From positions 74,687,057 to 74,751,056 of the forward strand of contig CP141135.1 of assembly GCA_035236585.1 (NCBI GenBank): a DNA stretch of 64,000 nucleotides, in the 5' to 3' direction. This document shows positions 13,279-27,116 of this stretch, one piece after another. The first letter of the stretch is position 1; each line of letters opens with the position of its first letter. Below the pieces are notes generated by a model. The model ran no database searches. It worked only from the letters and a program-made list of their open reading frames with translations, and was not told where the DNA came from. Position numbers and translations under genes: made by a program. This DNA comes from Warburgia ugandensis. Taxonomy: Eukaryota > Streptophyta > Magnoliopsida > Canellales > Canellaceae.

Positions 13279-16200
13279 TGTATGTATGTATGTATGTATG
13301 TATGTATGCACATTAACATGTAAGAGTATGGAGTTAGTAGATACAATGAAACGTAGTAGAGTCAACATAGCTTGTGTCCAAGAAACCAAGTGAAAAGAGG
13401 GTAAAACTAGTGAAATCAATGAGTGTAAGCTATGTTACGTAAGAAAGAACAATATAAAAATAGCGTAGGGATAGTGGTAGATAAAGAATTAAAGGATAAA
13501 GTTATAGACGTTAGAAGAACTAGTGATAAAATTCTACTAATAAAACTTGTTCTAGGAGAGAAGATCATAAAAGTTATAACTGCATACGCCCCACAGGTAG
13601 GGTTAGAAGATATAATCAATAAACAATTCTAGGAGGATATAGAGGAAATAATGCAAGAAATTCCCAACACAGAGGAGATATTTATAGGAGAGACTTAAAT
13701 GGTCATATAAGAAAAGTAAAGGATGATAGGGTACATGGAGGGTATAATGAGGGAGAAAGAAATGAGATAAGAGAAGCTGTCCTAGATTATTATTTTTTTG
13801 GCATATAACCTAACTCTAGTAAGCACATACTTTAAGAAGAGGGATGAACAGTTAGTAACCTTTGAAAGTGGATCATATGGAAGCCAAATAGGCTTTTTTC
13901 TACTAGGAATACCGAAAAATCAATGTGTAAGGATTGTAAGGTCATACTGGTGAGAGTTTAACCACATAACATAGGTTAATGGTTATAGATAATTACATTA
14001 AGAGAAGAAAGAAAGGAAATGAACTTAATAGGTGATTAAAAACTAAGTGATGAAACTTAAAAGGAGAAAAGATAACATCATTCACAAACAAGTTGATGGT
14101 TGGAAAAATAAAACAGAAGTAAAAACCATGTGGACTAATATGCCCAAATCTATTAAGAAAGTGGCAAAAGATTTTCTAAGAGTATGTAAAGGTAAAAGGC
14201 GACCACTAAAGGGAAATTGGTGGAGTAAAAAAGTGCAAAAAGTTATTAAAGTAAAAAGAGTATGTTTGAAGGCATGGAAAAGGACTACACATGACGAAAA
14301 CTTTGAGCAACGTAAGAATGCAAAAAAAGTTGCTAAGAGAGTAGAAAGTGATGCTAAACTCAAGGTGAATGATGAGCTCTATAACATACTAGGGTCAAGG
14401 GAAGGTGAGAAAAATGTATTCAAACTTGCAAAAATAACTGAACAAAAGAGTAAGGACTTAGGTCACTTTAAATGCATTAAAAGTGATGACCAAAGGATAC
14501 TAGTCAAAGATGATGAGATCAAACAAAAGTAGGAAAGTTACTTTGAAAATTTGCTAAACAATAATTGTCTGAAGAATATATAGATTAAAAGAACCGTAAA
14601 CCCAAAGAAAATTAGAGTATATAGATACAACCGTAGGATCGGATATTGGAAGTGAAAAAGGCCTTAAAAGATGAGATTGGGAAAGGCCCTACAGCGCATT
14701 GGTATACAACAGAGGTTTGGAAGTATATAAGAGATATTGGAGTAGTTTGGTTCATAAACTTGTTTAATAACATTGTAAAATCGAAAGAAAAAAAAAACCT
14801 AAGATGAATGAAGGAGAAGCCCTATCATAACAATCTATAAGAATAAAAGAGACACTGAGTTGCACAAATTATCATGAGATCAAACTTATCAGTCATACCA
14901 TGAAACTTTGGTAAAGAGTGATTGAAAGAGGCTAGACATGAGACGAGTGCATAGAAAAAACAGTTTGGTTTAATGCCACGGAGGTCTACCATAGAAGATA
15001 TTTTCCTACTTAGACAAGTGATAGAGAAATATAGGAAGAGGAAAGACCTCTTGGTCTTTATTGACTTAGACAAAGCCTATGATAAGATCCTTAGAGAGTT
15101 AATATGGTGAGGGTTGAGAGAGAAAGGAGTTTCACAAGGGTAAGACAAATGTTAGGACCACCAGTGGAGAGATCAACGATTTCCCTATCACTTTGAGCCC
15201 ATACATTTTCACATTGGCTATGAACAAGTTAATAAAACAGTTGCACGAGGAGATTTCATGGTCCATTTATTTGCAAATAATATAGTTTTGATTGATAAGA
15301 TAAGGAAGGGGGTAAACACAAAGCTAAAGTTATAGCGAAATGCTATAGAGTCTAAAAGATTTAAAATTAGTTAAACTAAGGCAAAGTGTATGGAATGCAA
15401 TTTTAGCAAGGAGAGGAGTGGAAGTGAAGTACCAGTAAAAATTGATACCCAAGAAGTCCCCAAAAAAGACCAATTCCGATGCTTGGGATTGATAATTCAT
15501 GAGAGTAGAGAGATCGAGAGGGATGTTACCCACAGAATCCAAGTGGGTTAGAACAAACAGAGATATGCCTATGAAGTTTTGTGTGATTGGCGGGTGTCAC
15601 TCAAACTGAAAGAAAATTTGTATAAGATGGCTATAAGGCCAGCCATGCTCTATGAATTAGAGTGTTGGGCAGTTAAGGAACAACATGTACATAATATTAA
15701 GGTAGCCAAAATGAGGATGTTGAGATGGATGAGTGGCAAGACAAGAAAAGATAGAATTAGAAATGAAAACATTATAAGAAATTTAGGAGTAGCATCCATA
15801 GGTAACAAGATGAGGGAGGCTAGACTTAGATGAGTTAGACATGTCCAACGAAGATCAAAAATGGTTCCAATTAGGAGTGAGTCAATCCAAGTTGACGGCT
15901 CTAAAAGGGCAAGGAGAAGGCCCAAAAGGACATGGATAGAAGTGATGAGAAAAGACTTAAAACTTTTACACTAAATGAAATCATGACACTTGATAGAGAG
16001 GAATGTAGGAACAAGATTCTTATAGCTGACCTCTAATCGGAGTAAGGCTTTGATGATGATGAGGACGATATTTATGAGGTACAAACCTAACTTCCTTTAC
16101 CAGAAAATTTGAGGTGTCTCAAGCAGCATATAACACCTTGAAGTAGCCATGCTAAGTAGAGATAAAAAAGGGTGATGAAAACAAAGCTTAAAAACAAGTC

Positions 16201-19156
16201 TATGGATGGTATTAAGAAAGAACACTATACAGTACATATTTTAAGAACAAGAACCTACCAAAGATGCATTTGTTACATGAGATTTCTAGTACCCACCCAT
16301 CTTGAGGGGCTGTAAATCCGATGAATGGGTTGGATCACTCCAAAAATCAAGGGATGGGGCCAAACAGGTGATGTGGACTCCTTCCACACTTTTTTAGCAT
16401 GGACTCCTACCAGGACCCTATTTAAAGATGGGTTCCTCCAATGACAACAAGTAATAGACTTACACTTTTATTGTAGAATGTGTCATGTCGAGGTTGAACT
16501 AAATACTGAAATTGATGCTGCTTGAACAGTTAAGACTAAAATACGGTCACCTTGATGTAACTTGAGAAGGTAATGAACAGTTATGAGTTTTCAGTATTAA
16601 GCTTAGAATTTTATCCAACTTTCATCGTGTTTTAAGAAAAAACTACCTTTATCTTTTGCTTTGAAGCTGTTTCTTATGGAGACCTATTAAGTCATTGTTT
16701 CTAGAAAGTTTTTGTTTGGTGTGTAGGGATGGGGGATGAGCAGATTATGCCTCAAACACATTAACAACACTATCATGGTGAGAACAGTACTACTATAGCC
16801 CATATTCATCTTAAGCAACTCAAAAAGTGCAGATTTATATGGAGCGACAAGTAAACCAAAAAATGTACAGAGTTAAAGTTGCAAAATCAAATGAAGGACA
16901 TACCAATTCTTTTCCAAGAAGCAGAAAATTGGGAACACCGAATGCTCCCAGATGAATAAACCTGACCAACAAGAGATTTATTATGTTCAAGTAGTTTTAA
17001 ATATTTAAACTAGTTCGAGAATTGACACAAAGAAATGACATGTACTGATCAACAAAAAAGTCTGATCAAAAAACTACAGTTGCATTTGAATTTAAAACAC
17101 AAGACACCAGGAAAACATTTAGATATGCAAATAGTTAATGGGGATACCTGAATTACCCATAGAGATTTATTATGTTCAAGTAGTTTTAAATATTTAAACT
17201 AGTTCGAGAATTGACACAAAGAAATGACATGTACTGATCAACAAAAAAGTCTGATAAAAAAACTACAGTTGCATTTGAATTTAAAACACAAGACACCAGG
17301 AAAACATTTAGATATGCAAATAGTTAATGGGGATACCTGAATTACCCATATCTTAGAATTGCCAATAGAAGACACAAAGTCCTCAGCAGTGAGTAAGTTA
17401 AAAGCATAGTCTGCTGCATCTGCCAAAAAGAAGAGGTTTAAATATCATGTGTCATCCACTTAACTTACATTCCAAAAATAAGAAATTGACAAACTGAGTC
17501 ACTGGTAGGTAATTAATCTAGAACAACCAAAATAAGTAATGTGAGATGACGCGTCTTAACCAACCAGATGGTGTATCTAGCAATGGAAGTTTTACTTCTG
17601 AAGAGCTTTTCTTATCATATTGGTTTTGCACCTTGGCAAGAACATCCTACCAAAAGGGAGTAGCAGAGTGCCAGATATTTGTCAATGATATTTAGTGATG
17701 GACAAATGAAAAGAAGCAAATACAATAACTGAAAGCTGCAGCAACAGTTAAGCAGGGCACTTCTACATTTTGGAGCAAACAAATCTCACCAAGTGGTCAT
17801 CAATGCCAAATCTATCATAGTCCCTCTTCCATATTGGATTTGCCAGAAGTTCAAATGCATAGCGAATCTGCAAAACTCCAGCACAATTGTAAAGTAAGAA
17901 TCATTAGAAAGAAGAATGAGAGCAAACCCAGAAGTTGATCACTGAATTACACAGAAAATCAAAACATGTCCTTGTAACAGTGGGATTTTCTCTTTTTGAC
18001 AAACCCACATTGCTTTTCAAATAGAATAGAAAATATCTTGAGACATTTCAGAAGGGACTGAAATAACCATACAATATCTCTATACTACAAAAGACCATCA
18101 TTTCATGATTATCAATCATTTCCTTTCCTTAAAAAACAATGTCATTAAGTATTACTACAAAAAAAAATTGCAGTTCTCTTTAGAGAAGCATTATCTATTT
18201 GATTGTTTTCAAAAGTTAACATGGACAATGCCACAATGAATTTGATGGAAAATAATGACCTGATTCAGTTAAAAGAAGGAAGACCAACCTTAATAAAATC
18301 AACTGCGTGTGGCACCTCACTTCCAGAATTCCTGAAGATTATCGAACACGCAAATCCAATAACAAGAATGAATGCCCACATTCCAATTAACTAAAGTTTG
18401 TTAAAAAGAAATGACTGATACAATGCTTGATAAAACAAAGATATACAACTAGAACACAAGGGTTCGAGGTTGTGCTGTCTAACTTTCAGAAGAAATAGAT
18501 TTCAAATTCTTGAACAATTGATACCAAACATGACACGACCAAAGTCCTCCCAGGAAAAGAAAAGAGAAAAATTCTTCTTGACATTAAGAAATTTGAACAA
18601 CTATAAACCTGGATCTCATAATCTTCGAGAATTAGCAACACTTCTCCAGAAAAGCACCAAAAAACCTTACCACTATCCATTACCAGCAGAGAAAACAAAA
18701 TAAGCTAGTGACTGAACCACATGGTAGCATTCGAACTTGCACTATAAGAGAAGCTCATAAATCGTTGTCACAAGCATATTTACCATACCAAAAGCAAGAA
18801 CAAATCCATCTAAAGAAAAAGGAAATCCAGAATCTAGAAACAAAAGAGTGGACCATTTTGACAACAGCTTCTCATAAGCTTCAGTGACTTCTTCGATGGA
18901 TGCAAACTGCCTAACTCCAAGAACTGATCACAAACAAAAATCAGAACAACTATTATATCAGCATCGGAGAAAATTCAAAGAAAAATCCAAACAAAAAAAT
19001 CAAATAGAAGAAGAAGCAGAGAAGTGGAGTCAACTGACCGTCATAATGAGAAGTGAACGCAGAAGGAATTACGTAGAGCTGATAGAAGATCGCCAAAGAG
19101 AGTAGTAGAAGAGTAAAGAAGTAGCGCTTCACAAAGGCAACGATCATTGCAGCCAT
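1..19156 (-). CDS. Membrane-anchored J-like/thioredoxin-like protein, 17 exons seen, 3' end outside the window
   Basis: Exons, in coding order: 19156-19039, 18923-18854, 18331-18289, 17867-17790, 17646-17565, 17419-17337, 16961-16904, 12406-12296, 11057-11000, 10841-10745, 10364-10329, 9028-8892, 3004-2934, 2834-2781, 1754-1612, 1416-1270, 218-1. All introns are GT-AG and phases close, giving 534 residues with no stop. Residues 10-30 form one hydrophobic segment (signal anchor or signal peptide). Residues 37-103 resemble a J domain (YDVLGVRQF, then [18 protein letters not shown]) but have no HPD triad. Residues 150-265 and 279-360 look like thioredoxin folds (second: [12 protein letters not shown]) without CXXC. 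The conserved block [12 protein letters not shown] follows. From memory this architecture matches a conserved plant DnaJ-like/thioredoxin family, probably in the ER; I do not know a symbol. Expected role: a chaperone-like luminal or membrane protein, without normal Hsp70 stimulation or redox activity (inference). Donors of exons 2 (GTCCAC) and 13 (GTCTGA) are weak. Confidence 0.85.
2564..2730 (+). mobile_element. Au-type tRNA-derived SINE, copy 1
   Basis: The copy has the familiar Au SINE body: a tRNA-like head with a B-box-like ggttcaaggcg, then gcctcttgcaaaatgcaagg, then ccttccccagaccctgcat, and an end rich in T after gtgcaccgggctgccc. It is flanked by a perfect 12-bp target duplication, tatggttttagt, at 2552-2563 and 2731-2742. 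It lies in an intron of the J-like gene, antisense to it, just 3' of exon 14. Confidence 0.85.
5333..5570. repeat. Two tandem hairpin (MITE-like) units in the LINE 5' region
   Basis: Two similar units, 5333-5430 and 5475-5570, each begin with gttgaagatgatt or gctgaagatgatt and end with the inverted form aaaatcatcttcagct, so each can fold into a hairpin around an AT-rich loop that contains atgcattt. Each is preceded by gccagccggcaaggg and followed by acggc(c/a)accc. The layout suggests a small MITE that inserted and was then duplicated with its flanks. The second RTE copy at 12.9 kb lacks both. Confidence 0.75.
5817..8638 (+). pseudogene. Degenerate endonuclease/reverse transcriptase ORF of the first RTE LINE
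   Basis: The endonuclease begins near 5819 ([19 protein letters not shown], then ITCIQETMW) and continues as an open stretch at 6178-6831 ([19 protein letters not shown]). Reverse transcriptase follows at about 7190-7900, with [43 protein letters not shown] and the catalytic box LFADD near 7872. The C-terminal part is open at 8059-8274 and 8249-8638. Stops at several places (for example near 6830, 6999, 7345 and 7777) break the frame. Inferred: an old, immobile copy. Confidence 0.85.
9824..9886. repeat. Imperfect (caa)n/(ataaca)n microsatellite
   Basis: A run of caacaa, ataaca and aacaac units lies in the intron between exons 11 and 12 of the J-like gene. No gene signal is visible in it. Confidence 0.8.
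12090..12172 (+). repeat. tRNA-like sequence, probably a tRNA-derived SINE head or tRNA pseudogene
   Basis: An A-box-like ttagccaaattgg (12101-12113) and a B-box-like ggttaaaatcc (12147-12157) stand at tRNA-like spacing, with a possible T-arm stem (gtggg/ccact). The B box lacks the expected ttcga core, and the acceptor stem is poor, so a working tRNA is unlikely. It lies in the intron between exons 8 and 9 of the J-like gene. Confidence 0.55.
13250..13308. repeat. (tatg)n microsatellite
   Basis: About 14 perfect tetranucleotide units lie inside the 5' part of the second RTE copy. Any peptide read from it (YVCM repeats or TYIH repeats) is an artefact. Confidence 0.95.
13320..16035 (+). pseudogene. 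Degenerate ORF of the second RTE LINE
   Basis: Endonuclease and reverse transcriptase segments align by eye with the first copy: IACVQETK near 13363, a long open piece at 14047-14532, [12 protein letters not shown] near 15055, and the C-terminal piece at 15579-15833 ([19 protein letters not shown]). The catalytic FADD box appears as FANN near 15270, and there are many stops and deletions. It cannot encode an active enzyme. Confidence 0.8.
16972..17349. repeat. 189-bp tandem duplication over the end of exon 6 of the J-like gene
   Basis: Bases 16972-17160 are repeated at 17161-17349 with one difference noticed (gatca versus gataa near 17069/17258). The right copy holds the last 13 bases of exon 6 (which ends at 17337) plus its donor GTATCC. 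The left copy therefore gives a second, decoy donor 189 bases downstream in transcript direction. Use of the decoy would add an in-frame stop, so the first donor is probably the working one. Confidence 0.9.
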
Positions 19157-20154
19157 TTACCCGATACCCTAGCATAGGCCTGCAGATGGACCAAATTTCA
19201 GAGTCTCTATCAAGGTGATTGCGATTAGAGATTGGGAGTTCCGCTCCCGCGGGAAATATCTAATTTCGCCTTGCTCGGTCTGATATATGTGGAGGTAACG
19301 ACCTTTTTGGGCGCTTCAGCTTTGTTCTTGCCAGTTCATCTCATCTATAGAATGATTTATGAGATAGACGCTTTTGATCATTGAGGAGTGCGGGCCCCGA
19401 TTGTACGTTTTCAAGTGAAGAAGGGCAAGTCCGCCACGGGCATATATGAGAACCTGATTCTGGTCACGCATCCATCAATGAGATTTAGGGCTATGGCCCA
19501 AAATGATCGCCTTTGCTAAATCTCCATACTGGGGCCCTTAGGCATTAGTGGTTCCGAATTGATGAAATCTGTGTGTGTTTGGTCTCTTTGGTGCATCAAG
19601 ACCGCACCATTGCCTTCTATTCTGTCTGGATATGTAAGCCATTGATGAGTGGCATCTGAAGACAAAAAGTCCAAGAAGCGCATTGTTGGAGAGAGAATGA
19701 GCGGCATCCTGAAATGCTGACAGCCCATAATTCAATTAGGATAGAGGGGCGTCAAGAGGAAGTTTGCCAAGTATAGCAGGACAAACACAAATTAAGACTT
19801 CTCTTGGTTGCACATATGAGATGCCAACCAAAGAGCGTTTCTGGTGGTGTTTCAATGAATTGAAGAAGAAGAAGAAGACGATGAATGTTTTGTTGGCAGG
19901 ATGATATCGATAGGCAAAGTCTCTACTACCAAGCACGATTGGGCTGGAGAGAGAGAGAGAGAGAGGTTAAAGTAACCTTCCCGTTGGTTTTGCGCATCAA
20001 AGATTCATCCTCTCACCATTCAAAGGAAAAATAGGACTATGCTGTCCGACAAGCCCATGAACCATCTATTGTGGCCATTGAGGTGATTCTTTCCAGCCCT
20101 CTATGGGAGGCCCAGCCTGGATTCTAAAGGGAGTCTTTAGAAGTTCTGGAAGCT
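19157..20154. promoter_or_regulatory. Upstream region of the J-like gene
   Basis: This gene-free stretch holds the promoter and 5' leader of the minus-strand J-like gene near its right-hand start (19157 onward). A GC-richer patch with ctcccgcggga lies at 19242-19256. A short (ga)n run is at 19949-19965. I see no convincing TATA box and no coding potential; short open frames here have no recognisable motifs. Confidence 0.4.
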
Positions 20155-20603
20155 TGTCACATACACAGCTGGATATGATATATGCACTTGTGCATACACC
20201 TATCTACTGTATCGAATAGTCTATAATCCTCCTCCGGGAGAATGGTAGAAAAGTCTAGAATATTGTAGACTGATCCAACACAGCTAGATGAGTGATACTT
20301 TGTACATAATCTAGACCATTGCTTGCTCCTCCCAAACGTATAAATAGGAAAAAGTACCTCAGCTCAACACACAAAGCAAAATCATTTGAGTGGCAATACT
20401 AGTTCTCTTTAAGCAAGTATCTTTTCTGGGTTTACTAGAGTTCTCTCATTAATCTATAAGGTGAGTGAGTGTAGGCCTTACAAGGGAAAGTGAGTTACAC
20501 ACAAGTTCCGCACTGGTTGAGCAACGAAAATTGCAACCCGGTGACAGTTGGTGTCAGAGTAGGTCAAAGCAAGAGTTACTTTTGAGAATCATGTGATAAC
20601 ATC

Positions 20604-21807
20604 ATGGCAAGTGAATTATGAGTGACCATCATGCCCGAGGAAGGTCGACATAGGTCACAAAGGAAAAAGTCCAAAGATCCATCATGAGAGTTGGTTTTGG
20701 ACGGTCAACTCACTACTTTAGAAGCTGGAATCGGTAAGTTTAAATACTCTATCTAACTGTTTAAGCAAGTTTGGTGCCTTCATGGATGCTTGCATAGTAT
20801 TAATAATGACATTTGAAGTATTCAAGTCTATGGGCGCAAAGACCACAAAAAAGGTGGAAAGCATGTCTGACCGCCTTGAAAACATGGAAGGTAAGACGGT
20901 CAATCTATATGAGGATGTGAAAATTTGAATGGCCTTATTGGAGAACGTCATAACTAGTGTGGGAGGACTTGGACCATAGGAGTTCACTCATAAAGTCAAG
21001 ATTCCATAACCTAATAGCGACCAAGGAACCAGTAATGCCAAGGACTAGGAAAAAAATTTGTGGCAAATGAAGCAATACTTTAAAGCTACTAAAATTTCAG
21101 AAGAGACCATGAAAATAGATATTGCCACCATGTATCTCACTGATGATGCAATGCTATGGTAGTGACGAAGGTATAATGATGTGACAATGGGTTGATGTAC
21201 TGTATCCACATGGGAAGACTTCGAGAAAGAGATTAAAGCCCATTTTTTCCCGGGAATGTACAGTACTTAGCCTGGAAGAATCTTAAGAGACTAAAGCATA
21301 TGGGATCCATCTGTGAATATGTGAACTAAATGGTGGAGAAGGATAAATTCTTCTTCTTCGTGGATGGATTGCAACATCGAGCAAAGCAAGAGTTGGCTAC
21401 AACACTCTCAACTGCAAAAAAGTTGGTGGAGTTCACCATGAAGGCAGAGGGCATAAGTAAGGACAAGAAAGGTAAAGTAAACCAAAGCAAAGATGAGGGA
21501 GACAAACCTAAGATCCATAAAGAGGAAAGCAAGAAGGCCAATTATGACAAAAAAGCCAAAGCTAAGTTTACCGCTCATTGCTTTGGTTGTTTTATATATG
21601 TGGTGATTATAGGGAATTTGAATGCCAAAATAAGAAGGCCCTCAATGCATTGTGGGTCGACACAGAGAGCCATGAAGAGGAGCTTAAGATGGGGGCACTT
21701 GGACTCCTCAATGTCATGAAAAGGCAAGATTCAATAGCCAAACCTATTTCCCATGCAGTAAAAGAGTTGATGTATAGAGACATGTATCTTAATGGTAAGA
21801 GCACACG
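20604..21807 (+). pseudogene. gag and start of protease of the old gypsy element
   Basis: Frameshifted gag pieces are visible, best at 21330-21719 (MVEKDKFFFFVDGLQ; STAKKLVEFTMKAEG; a lysine-rich tail). They are followed by a damaged zinc knuckle near 21575 (CFGC, then a frame change) and the lead into the protease (MYLNGKSTRAMI at about 21781-21816). The conserved DSGAT active site expected next is interrupted by the inserted LTR. Confidence 0.7.
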
Positions 21808-21817
21808 AGCTATGATA

Positions 21818-23775
<1,958 letters not shown>

Positions 23776-24421
23776 CCACTCACAATGTCATTTTAAGAGA
23801 AGAGGTTAGATCTCAATTTAGAAAAGGATAAAAGTTAGATGAAGCCGATAAACTCTGAGGCTAAGCTGATGCTTGGAGTTGCCAAAGGCTTACCCATTAA
23901 AGTTAGAGAGTGTGAAGGTACTATCAATTTGACTGCAGTGCATATGGATGACTTTAAGGTTGTTTTCAGGATGGATTTCCTTAGTTTGGCTAAAGCCATT
24001 TCAATGTTATGCCTTGGAATATTAAGCTTCCTTGATAGGAAGGCACCTTGCATGATCCTAGTAATAAAGGATGGCAAGAAACAAGGAAGCTTCTATCTTT
24101 TATGCAAGTAGTAAAGGGACTAAAGAAAGAAGATGAGATGTTCTTGACCACCCTAATAGGGAAAAGAGATGAGGACAATATGGCTATACCTCAAGAAGTT
24201 GAGAAAGTCCTCAATGAGTTTAAGGATGCTATGTCACCTGGGCTACCTAAGAGATTGTCACCAAGAAGTGAGGTTGACTGCTATATTGAGACAGAACCTG
24301 GCTCAAGACCCCTTGCATTAGCCCCTTATCGAATGTCACTACCTAAGTTGAAGAATTGCGAATATAGCTATGATAATTATTGAATCCTAGACTCATTCAA
24401 CCCTCAAAAGCCCCTTATGGA
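23776..24421 (+). pseudogene. Protease remainder and start of reverse transcriptase of the old gypsy element
   Basis: The retropepsin C-terminal half reads from 23839 (KGLPIKVRECEGTINLTAV; DDFKVVFRMDFL). A frameshift leads to the pre-RT region (VEKVLNEFKDAMSPGLPK near 24200; DCYIETEPGSRPLALAPYRM near 24278). The frame ends at the target site of the nested solo LTR and resumes on its far side. Confidence 0.75.
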
Positions 24422-27116
24422 TGTAACACCCTGGGTTTTTATGACATCTTTTTATTTATAATAATAGTCGTATTCGGGATCCCATGAAAAAAATGTTATT
24501 AATTATTTTACTAAAACATTTCTTGAAAACCTTCGAGTGTTATTTTCTTTTTCCAAAACATTAAAATTTTAAATTTAACATAATTAAATTGATGCAGTGA
24601 TACCATTGCAACAATATGTATTTTAACCAATGTCAAAATCATCAACGCCTTTATTTTCAAAACAATAATAATGTGGCCCAGGATCTATCCATCATAACAT
24701 CCCATTTAAATTTCCATCATATGTATAACCATCTTAATCAAATCCATAATATAAAAGTATACAGTCCATAAAGAAAATCAAATGGTAGTTCTGTTTATTA
24801 ACTCACGTCACTGTCTATCAAATCAAGTAAAATAATCTCCCACTGCTATCATGGTTTCTCAACGATCTTGCCCTTCCTGCTATTGCGCTCGAGATCTAAG
24901 GCATTGCAAAACAAAGCAATGCCTCAGCAAGCTATTGCTTGTGTAGGTATATAGACAATTAATGTAATAAAGATGGAATAAATGAATAACAGTGGCGACA
25001 TAATAAAAAGATCTATCATTTACGAAATTAAAATCATTATAAGCCATGCTAACATAATATCAAATTATCGAGTACAATAAAACATGCATCTCACTGATTT
25101 AAAACATGATATGATCTATGTAAATGAGCATACTATAATAACAGGGCATCCTAAAATACATGGGTCCCACGAGCGTCGCATACACTTGTATCACTGATCA
25201 TGAGTACTCATATCCAACCTCTGAGTGTCGTCATACCCAGGCATACAATCCTATCTCCATGCTCATCATGCAAACACACAAAATAAGAGTATGGATCGTC
25301 ATACCGCAGTGGCAACCTTCTAGGGTCTCAACCACCGCCGCTCCCCATCGACACTATAACGGGAGACTTAACGTCCGTCCCCATGGAAAGGCCTAGACTG
25401 GTAGTGTGGATTATCCATGTTACCAACCCCTACTGAAAGCCATCTACGGGCAGGTGTCTATCATATCACATCACAAATCTAAGAAGAGGGGTGGCCGGCC
25501 CTCTCCCTCCTAGTATGACGTCCACCGAGTGAAAGCACCTGTCATAAAACTCAAAACACGGAAGCAAGTATGTCAAAAACCCAGCAGCACTCGTGGTTCG
25601 CAATCCTCAAGGCGTGCTCCTCATCCCAGGGTTAGCCTCTAAAATGACCAGCCATCAAGCCTCCACTTTTCTTTATCATGGAAACCCATCCATTTCAGTG
25701 ATAAAATAAAGAAAGAAAATTTCTAATTAAGCATAAATAGATCATATCATTCTCATAAAATCATCGAATCATAAAACCATTCGATACATGATTGAAATCA
25801 AGTAATAATCGTAGTATAAAGCTCTAATCTCACAAAATCAGCGACTAATAATAAGTACCATGTAAATCACAATCAATCATAATGCTGTGATAGATGCAAG
25901 GTTTTAAAAATTAAAATAAAACATTAATTGTCGTCACCTATCTTAATGTGAGATCACTTGGATCAATTATATATCCTCTTTATTTGATATGTTTAGATGT
26001 ACTTATCAATATCCCAATATTATCTTAAAAATTTTATACATTAAAAGTGGTCAATTTTAAGTTTTTAAGTTAAATCTAGGTCCGCGTGGTCAATACGGTC
26101 ACAATGCCTCTTTCGGATCAAGATTTGGACCTCTGTAGCTCTTAAAATCAAGTTTTTTGTGAAAATACTTTGGCGGCCCCAGTTTGCATCGATTTACACC
26201 GGCGCATTGCGGGAACCACGCCAAGGAAGACGACCAGCTTCTGGTCATCACTGGTGACCCCATAGGTGCCCAAATCAAGCCATTTTGATCTAATTTTCAT
26301 GTATTTTTCATTTTCAATACTCCTTTGGCTCAATTTTGCAACAACAAAAAATTTTCATGTTCCTAAAACTTTCTAGCTAAGGTTTTTCATGATTTTCGGT
26401 AACACCAACCGTTGGATCTCTCTAAAATTTAAAGGGCTTGTTCTTGGCTTCCTTATGCCCTAGATAAACAATCTGATTTCTAACCTAACATGGTTTCATC
26501 ATTTGATTTGCCTCCTAACCATACTGTATATAGAACTCCAGGAAAACTCAGTTTTTCCCTACGTTTCTATACATTTCTTTGATTCATACATACTCATGTA
26601 ATAGGAAAAATAGGTGTTAGAACTTACCTCGATTTGCTGGCTGGGTATTGATGCCACCATATCCTTGCTCGCCAAATTTTTTTTGAGTTTTGATGAAGCT
26701 AGGGTTTAGGGAAAAAAACTCCATTGAAACGAGGGAGAAAATGGTGATTATGGCCAACTAAGGGAGATATAGCTCGTGCTGGTATAGGGGAAGGGAAACT
26801 CTTCCCTTACACATTTCCCTTCGACAATTTCTTCGGCGAAATCGCAGATCTAATAAGGTAAGGTGGAAAGGGGTGCCATTATCAATTTAGGCCCCTGTGT
26901 TTTTGGGCTCTACCAATTTACCAAAATGCCCTTATAACTTCAACGGCTCATGACTTCTTCTTTTGAGCTCCGTTTTTCACGTTCTTTATAGCGTTCGAAT
27001 CCTATCGATGTGTACTTTCTAGTTCTCAAGTTTTTATGATCAAATTCTATACATAAGTTTTTTATTTAATTTATTTAGTTAATCATTAATTTATACTTAA
27101 ATTTGAGGATATTATA
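24422..27116 (-). mobile_element. Solo LTR of a chromovirus-like element, nested in the gypsy reverse transcriptase
   Basis: The unit starts TGTAACACC and ends GAGGATATTATA (terminal CA mutated to TA), and is flanked by a perfect 5-bp duplication, ATGGA, at 24417-24421 and 27117-27121. Its sequence is closely related to the LTRs of the element at 49683-58863, in the same orientation. No internal coding is seen, so it is a solo LTR left by LTR-LTR recombination. Confidence 0.92.

Larger units (their letters stand above)
12910..16067 (+). mobile_element. Second RTE-clade LINE, antisense in the J-like gene
   Basis: The copy is bounded by a 19-bp target duplication with two mismatches (12891-12909 and 16068-16086). 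It starts with the same ggccagtcccaagtcc and ggaggagggttgcatca segment as the first copy, has three rather than two 5'UTR monomers (about 13049-13235), and ends in a short gatgatgat tail. A tatg microsatellite (13250-13308) replaces part of the 5' region. It occupies the intron between exons 7 and 8 (12407-16903) on the opposite strand. It is more decayed than the first copy. Confidence 0.88.

Noticed and set aside
13087..13419. Frames with YVCM or YIHT repeats
   Set aside because: Translation of a tetranucleotide microsatellite.
19516..19936. Several minus-strand open frames upstream of the J-like gene
   Set aside because: Short, overlapping, without motifs; the supported start of the gene at 19156 lies downstream with a clear signal anchor and J-like exon chain.
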